From Planctomycetaceae bacterium (GTDB lineage Bacteria > Planctomycetota > Planctomycetia > Pirellulales > UBA1268): a DNA stretch of 10,179 nt. Where the stretch lies: the NCBI GenBank assembly GCA_003509235.1, contig DONH01000302.1, forward strand, positions 1-10,179. The letters are read 5' to 3'. The notes beneath the pieces were generated by a model, which did not search any database, was not told where the DNA came from, and saw only the letters and a program-made list of their open reading frames with translations. A program made the translations under genes and the position numbers. Position 1 is the first letter of the stretch, and every line of letters starts with the position of its first letter. Positions 7,197 to 10,179 of the stretch are shown here, piece after piece.

Positions 7197-7202
7197 ATTA
7201 TA
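7197..7202 (-). promoter_or_regulatory. Putative -10 element (TATAAT) for the oxidoreductase-DUF1080 operon
   Basis: A perfect TATAAT on the minus strand, about 48 bases before the oxidoreductase ATG. No good -35 lies at 16-18 bases, so the promoter may need an activator or this may be chance in AT-rich sequence. Confidence 0.35.
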
Positions 7203-7249
7203 GAGGGAAACTCAAGCACATGATGAACACTCTACGAATACCCTTCAAT

Positions 7250-7285
7250 AACGAGGTCTTCGAATCAAATTTCAGCCACCTCGTT
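7250..7285. repeat. Perfect 8-base inverted repeat with 20-base spacer
   Basis: AACGAGGT at 7250-7257 is matched by ACCTCGTT at 7278-7285. It lies about 50 bases upstream of the TATAAT, where an operator or activator site for the oxidoreductase-DUF1080 operon would fit. It could also form a stem-loop in RNA, but no T-run follows on either strand, so a classical terminator is unlikely. Confidence 0.45.
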
Positions 7286-7302
7286 GCCGTGCACTTGTAG
7301 AC

Positions 7303-7320
7303 CAATGAGGTTGCTCATTG
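7303..7320. repeat. Perfect 7-base stem-loop across the stop codon of the dehydrogenase gene
   Basis: CAATGAG (7303-7309), a GTTG loop, then CTCATTG (7314-7320). It overlaps the TGA stop at 7315-7317. No T-run follows on the minus strand, so it may be an mRNA 3'-end stabiliser, a weak terminator or an operator, or chance. Confidence 0.4.
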
Positions 7321-8220
7321 CTTGCTAACTCCTCTATTTGTGTCGTAATGATGAAAGAGCACCTGTGTTCCTGCCTCACTATAGCCCGCTTCTTTTAATA
7401 TCTCATAAAGTCTCCAAGCCACTTCAAGACCAGGAAGACGGACTCCGTGAATGTCTGCTTCTTTGTGAGCGAGACAAATGTCTTTCACAAGATGGCGTAC
7501 AAGAAAACCAGGATTAAAATCTGCACCTAGTGCACGTGGCGCCAAATTTGTTAGCCCCCAACTCCCAGCTGCTCCACCACCTATCACGGCTTGAACCATT
7601 GATGGATCCAGGCCGGCTGCCTTTGCTACAGCAAGAGCCTCACACCACGCCACCATACCGACTGCCACCGCGATCTGGTTTACCAACTTACACTGCTGAC
7701 CACTTCCTGCCGGACCGAGAAGAGTAATCGACTTCCCCAATTGATTTAGCAACGGCACTCCCCTATCGAACGCCTCTTGTCTCCCACCGACCATGACTAC
7801 AAGACTGGCATTACGAGCACCTACATCACCACCCGAAACCGGCGCATCCAGAGATTCCATACCCCGCTCTTCTGCTGCCTGTGAAATTCGTTCGGCCAAT
7901 CGGGGGCTCGAGGTTGTCATGTCGATGAGCAGACTCCCTGGCTTCGCCGCAGCAAGAATACCTCTCACGCCTTCTTGTCCGAAGTAAACCTGCTCAACAT
8001 CTGACGGCAGCCCGAGCATTGTTATGACCCTATCACTGGCAGCTGCCGCAGACTCCGGTGTATCGTGCCATACCGCCCCCTTCTTCAGTAACGCCTCGGC
8101 TTTCTGACGTGTTCGATTGTGAACATGAAGTGGATGACCGTTGGCAATGAGATGCTCCGCCATACGAGAACCCATTATTCCGGTTCCAATAAACGTGACT
8201 GGGGAAGGGACTAGTGACAT
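7315..8220 (-). CDS. NAD(P)-dependent 3-hydroxyisobutyrate-dehydrogenase-like reductase
   Basis: A 301-residue beta-hydroxyacid dehydrogenase. The N-terminal Rossmann motif is FIGTGIMGSRMAE (10-22), the substrate loop DAPVSGG is at 125-131, and the catalytic GQQCKLVNQ (175-182) gives K178 and N181; K246-D247 follow in the all-helical C-terminal domain. Length and motifs match the 3-hydroxyisobutyrate / tartronate-semialdehyde / succinic-semialdehyde reductase group. The HNRT motif (34-37) after the second strand carries Arg36 where NAD-specific members have an acidic residue, suggesting NADPH. Reaction: reversible oxidation of a 3-hydroxy acid or reduction of a semialdehyde in the cytoplasm; the substrate is not fixed. 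There is no Shine-Dalgarno sequence before the ATG at 8218-8220, and a TAGTAT six bases upstream raises the possibility of a leaderless mRNA. It diverges from the FAH-family gene by 66 bases, suggesting a shared pathway. Confidence 0.92.
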   Translation of the reverse strand: MSLVPSPVTFIGTGIMGSRMAEHLIANGHPLHVHNRTRQKAEALLKKGAVWHDTPESAAAASDRVITMLGLPSDVEQVYFGQEGVRGILAAAKPGSLLIDMTTSSPRLAERISQAAEERGMESLDAPVSGGDVGARNASLVVMVGGRQEAFDRGVPLLNQLGKSITLLGPAGSGQQCKLVNQIAVAVGMVAWCEALAVAKAAGLDPSMVQAVIGGGAAGSWGLTNLAPRALGADFNPGFLVRHLVKDICLAHKEADIHGVRLPGLEVAWRLYEILKEAGYSEAGTQVLFHHYDTNRGVSKQ

Positions 8221-8286
8221 TGGCTTATACTACGAGGAAAAGTTTTTGAATAGCTTCTGGCATGATACCTAAGAGTGGCCTGACTT
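8221..8286. promoter_or_regulatory. 66-base divergent promoter region
   Basis: It separates the dehydrogenase (minus) and FAH-family (plus) genes and must hold both promoters or parts of them. On the minus strand TAGTAT (8227-8232) lies six bases before the ATG, the spacing of a -10 for a leaderless transcript. On the plus strand TATACT (8226-8231) overlaps it. No good -35 was found for either, and neither gene has a strong Shine-Dalgarno sequence. Confidence 0.35.
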
Positions 8287-9090
8287 ATGAAAATTATTCG
8301 TTTTTCAAACCAAAACAAAGAATTCTTTGGAAGGCTGCACAACGGCAACCGTGTCACATTTCTTGATGGAGATATCGAATCTGGTTTTTCTGACACAGGA
8401 ACGCTGGCATCTGTTGAAAAGCTTTTGGCACCGACACTCCCTAGTGACATTCTTTGTGTTGGACTCAACTACAAGCAACATGCCGCTGAAACTGGAGCAT
8501 CGGAGCCTCAGCATCCTGTTCTTTTTCTTAAAAACACGGGTGCAATCCAGAATCCTGGCGACCCAATCATTCTTCCGCGAAAGCTACGGAGTGAAAAAGT
8601 CGACTATGAATGTGAGCTCGCAGTTGTCCTAGGAAAACGTTGCCACAACGTCACTCGGGACGAAGCCGTCCAGCATATCCTCGGCTACACATGCGCAAAC
8701 GATGTGTCAGCTCGCGACTGGCAAAAAAATGGTGGTGGCGGCCAATGGTGCCGAGGCAAGACATTTGCGACCTTCTGTCCACTCGGGCCAGTGATTACAA
8801 CCCCTGACGAAATTGATGACCCCAACAATCTTTCTCTTCGAACTCTTCTGAACGGAAACGTCATGCAGGAATGGAACACAAACGACATGATTTTTGACGT
8901 TCCTATGCTGATTGAATTCTTGTCAGCGAGTACGATTTTGAATCCTGGGACAATTATCCTTACCGGAACACCGCATGGCGTTGGGTTTGCGCGCACCCCA
9001 CCTGTCTATCTCCAGCAGGGTGACGAGGTCACTGTCGAGATAGAGGGTATCGGGTGCCTCACCAATCCAGTTATTGAAGAGACTTGGTAA
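8287..9090 (+). CDS. Fumarylacetoacetate hydrolase (FAH) family protein
   Basis: A 267-residue protein with a short N-terminal region and a FAH catalytic domain from about residue 53: CVGLNYKQHAAE (57-68), FLKNTGAIQNPGD (80-92), VDYECELAVVLG (105-116), ANDVSARDWQ (137-146), GKTFATFCPLGP (157-168) and LTGTPHGVGF (225-234). The metal site is formed by E108, E110 and D139, as in the family. Members cleave C-C bonds in or isomerise acylpyruvate-like compounds: 5-carboxymethyl-2-hydroxymuconate isomerases, acylpyruvases and 2,4-diketo-3-deoxy-L-fuconate/rhamnonate hydrolases. In a sugar-use region the last is attractive, but this is inference. ATG at 8287 starts close to the conserved N-terminus; the Shine-Dalgarno sequence is weak. 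It diverges from the dehydrogenase gene and precedes galM on the same strand by about 170 bases, so it is possibly not in one operon with it. Confidence 0.92.
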   Translation: MKIIRFSNQNKEFFGRLHNGNRVTFLDGDIESGFSDTGTLASVEKLLAPTLPSDILCVGLNYKQHAAETGASEPQHPVLFLKNTGAIQNPGDPIILPRKLRSEKVDYECELAVVLGKRCHNVTRDEAVQHILGYTCANDVSARDWQKNGGGGQWCRGKTFATFCPLGPVITTPDEIDDPNNLSLRTLLNGNVMQEWNTNDMIFDVPMLIEFLSASTILNPGTIILTGTPHGVGFARTPPVYLQQGDEVTVEIEGIGCLTNPVIEETW

Positions 9091-9262
9091 AATCTTCTCA
9101 AGGCAAGAAGGATGGGGTATAAATTTCGACAGAATACAAATCGTTCTGATTGTAACTTGATCGTTTCTGTGTGTTGTGGACTGGCACTCTGGCATGGCAC
9201 GATGAGCCTGCAATGAATAGCAATATTGTCTTTCCAGAGCCTACTCATTCTTTTTTCTTTTG
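9091..9262. other. Intergenic region between the FAH-family and galM genes
   Basis: No gene seen. Just after the FAH stop, ATCTTCT (from 9092) and AGAAGGAT (to 9112) can pair as a seven-base stem with one bulged G, but no T-run follows, so any terminator here is weak. A pyrimidine-rich run and no Shine-Dalgarno sequence precede galM, and I could not choose a promoter for it. Confidence 0.25.
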
Positions 9263-10179
9263 ATGCCTACGCCTTATAAAGCAGAACACATGAACCAGAC
9301 AATAACAGCACCTACTGTTCGTCCATTTGGAAAACTCCGTGACGGACAAGATGCAAGTCTCTTTACATTGAAGGTCCCTGGAGGATGGCAAGCCACTATC
9401 ACAAACTATGGGGCAATTGTGACAAGCTTTTGTGTTCCTCAAGAGCACGGCGAACCAGTTGATGTTGTCCTTGGATTTGACTCACTCGATGGATATCTCG
9501 ATGGCCATCCTTATTTTGGTGCAATATGTGGTCGAGTCGGTAATAGAATTGCAGATGGTCTTTTTTCGATAGACGATACGAAGTATAAGGTTGCCCAAAA
9601 CAATGGCCACAATCACCTCCACGGCGGTGTCGTCGGATTTGACAAGCAACTCTGGAAAGCCACGCCACGAATTTCAGAGAAAGGGCCGGCTCTTGAGCTT
9701 GAACTCTTATCGCCAAATGGCGATGAAGGGTATCCGGGAACACTCCACTCAAAAGTAACCTACACGCTAACTCCCGATGGTGAATTATGGGTTGAAATGG
9801 AGTCGACGACAGACACCCCAACCATCGTTAATCTTGTGCACCACACGTACTGGAATATTGCTGGTCAGACAACGAATGGTATCGAAAACCACACGCTTCA
9901 GGCACATGCTGATCGGTATCTTCCTCTCGACAGAGGCGGTATTCCAACAGGGATTATTCGTGACGTTGGTGGCACTCCCTTTGACTTTCGGTTTTCCTCA
10001 AAGGCTCAATCCAATCTTGGTCAGGTGATTCGGGCGCTTACTCCGTCACCGGAAGGTGCTGAAAAAGGAGGTGTTGATCATTGCCTTGTCATCAATAACT
10101 GGAAACCTGACGGAGCACTTCGTCCGGCAGTCACGCTCACTGATCCCGCTAGTAGACGAAGCCTTGAAATTCTTACAGA
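9263..10179 (+). CDS. galM: Aldose 1-epimerase (galactose mutarotase), C-terminus cut by window edge
   Basis: My translation gives 305 residues from ATG 9263 to the right edge with no stop. The protein interconverts alpha and beta anomers of galactose, glucose or related aldoses. Family features: ITNYGAIVTSF near the N-terminus, GFDSLDGYLDGHPYFGAICGR, GNRI (93-96), NHLHGG with catalytic-type H120, VHHTYWN with H194 in the second histidine motif, and VDHCLV with D272. The catalytic glutamate near the C-terminus lies beyond the window. Typical GalM proteins are about 340-350 residues, so only some 40-50 are missing. An in-frame ATG at 9290 is an equally good start; neither has a Shine-Dalgarno sequence, and residues before PFGKL are not conserved. 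No signal peptide is seen from either start. Its presence agrees with a sugar-use region. Confidence 0.92.
   Translation, partial: MPTPYKAEHMNQTITAPTVRPFGKLRDGQDASLFTLKVPGGWQATITNYGAIVTSFCVPQEHGEPVDVVLGFDSLDGYLDGHPYFGAICGRVGNRIADGLFSIDDTKYKVAQNNGHNHLHGGVVGFDKQLWKATPRISEKGPALELELLSPNGDEGYPGTLHSKVTYTLTPDGELWVEMESTTDTPTIVNLVHHTYWNIAGQTTNGIENHTLQAHADRYLPLDRGGIPTGIIRDVGGTPFDFRFSSKAQSNLGQVIRALTPSPEGAEKGGVDHCLVINNWKPDGALRPAVTLTDPASRRSLEILT

Larger units (their letters stand above)
7150..7314. promoter_or_regulatory. Control region upstream of the Gfo/Idh-DUF1080 operon
   Basis: 165 non-coding bases between the stop of the dehydrogenase gene and the start of the oxidoreductase gene, both on the minus strand. 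It holds a consensus -10 hexamer and two perfect inverted repeats, listed separately, and suggests that the two downstream genes have their own promoter instead of being read through from the dehydrogenase gene. Confidence 0.45.

Noticed and set aside
8211..8455. Repeated CTAGTGACATT near 8211 and 8442 as a possible direct repeat
   Set aside because: Only eleven bases match, both copies are inside or at the edge of coding sequence, and there is no other sign of a mobile element or operator.
9399..9821. 140-codon minus-strand open frame near the right edge
   Set aside because: It lies entirely opposite galM, whose motifs run continuously through the stretch.
1..10179. CRISPR array, tRNA, rRNA, insertion sequence, phage or toxin-antitoxin genes
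   Set aside because: No regularly spaced repeats, no tRNA-like folds, no transposase or integrase motifs, and all long open frames are accounted for by metabolic and transport families.

Overview
The window looks like a carbohydrate-catabolism region from a bacterium of the Planctomycetes or a nearby group such as Verrucomicrobia. The taxonomic call is inference. It rests on the family set (several Gfo/Idh/MocA oxidoreductases, a 3-keto-disaccharide hydrolase [DUF1080] protein, a NagB-LmbE fusion, a nucleoside:H+ symporter-like MFS carrier and an AraC remnant resembling planctomycete XylR-type regulators), on moderate base composition, and on weak or missing Shine-Dalgarno sequences before several genes. 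No rRNA, tRNA, CRISPR array, insertion sequence or phage gene was seen.

Layout. (1) Positions 1-827, minus: a Gfo/Idh/MocA oxidoreductase cut by the left edge, with an unusual CTVPM motif where the family usually has EKP. (2) 828-1284: mostly non-coding, holding a broken AraC/XylR-type DNA-binding domain on the plus strand (one frameshift and one in-frame stop). (3) 1285-2727, minus: a 12-helix sugar/nucleoside-type MFS symporter. (4) 2728-2961: a divergent control region. (5) 2962-4938, plus: a two-domain glucosamine-6-phosphate deaminase plus LmbE/PIG-L deacetylase protein. (6) 7149 down to 4960, minus: a probable two-gene operon of a Gfo/Idh/MocA oxidoreductase followed by a secreted NTF2-like/DUF1080 fusion; the DUF1080 gene very probably starts at a GTG at 6072. 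(7) 7150-7314: the presumed control region of that operon, with a consensus TATAAT and two perfect inverted repeats. (8) 8220 down to 7315, minus: a 3-hydroxyisobutyrate-dehydrogenase-like reductase, divergent by 66 bases from (9) 8287-9090, plus: a fumarylacetoacetate-hydrolase-family enzyme. (10) 9263 to the right edge, plus: aldose 1-epimerase (galM), cut by the window.

How they may work together (inference). The MFS carrier imports a sugar or nucleoside. The Gfo/Idh enzymes could oxidise a glycoside to a 3-keto form, and the DUF1080 protein could cleave the keto-glycoside. The NagB-LmbE protein would feed deacetylated amino-sugar phosphate into fructose-6-phosphate. The dehydrogenase/FAH pair would handle small acids or diketo acids from sugar-acid breakdown, and GalM would equilibrate anomers. 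The broken AraC gene may be the former regulator of its neighbours. I found no clear sign of a wholly new system. The best leads are the regulator remnant, the NTF2-DUF1080 fusion beside its oxidoreductase, and the altered catalytic motifs in three enzymes.
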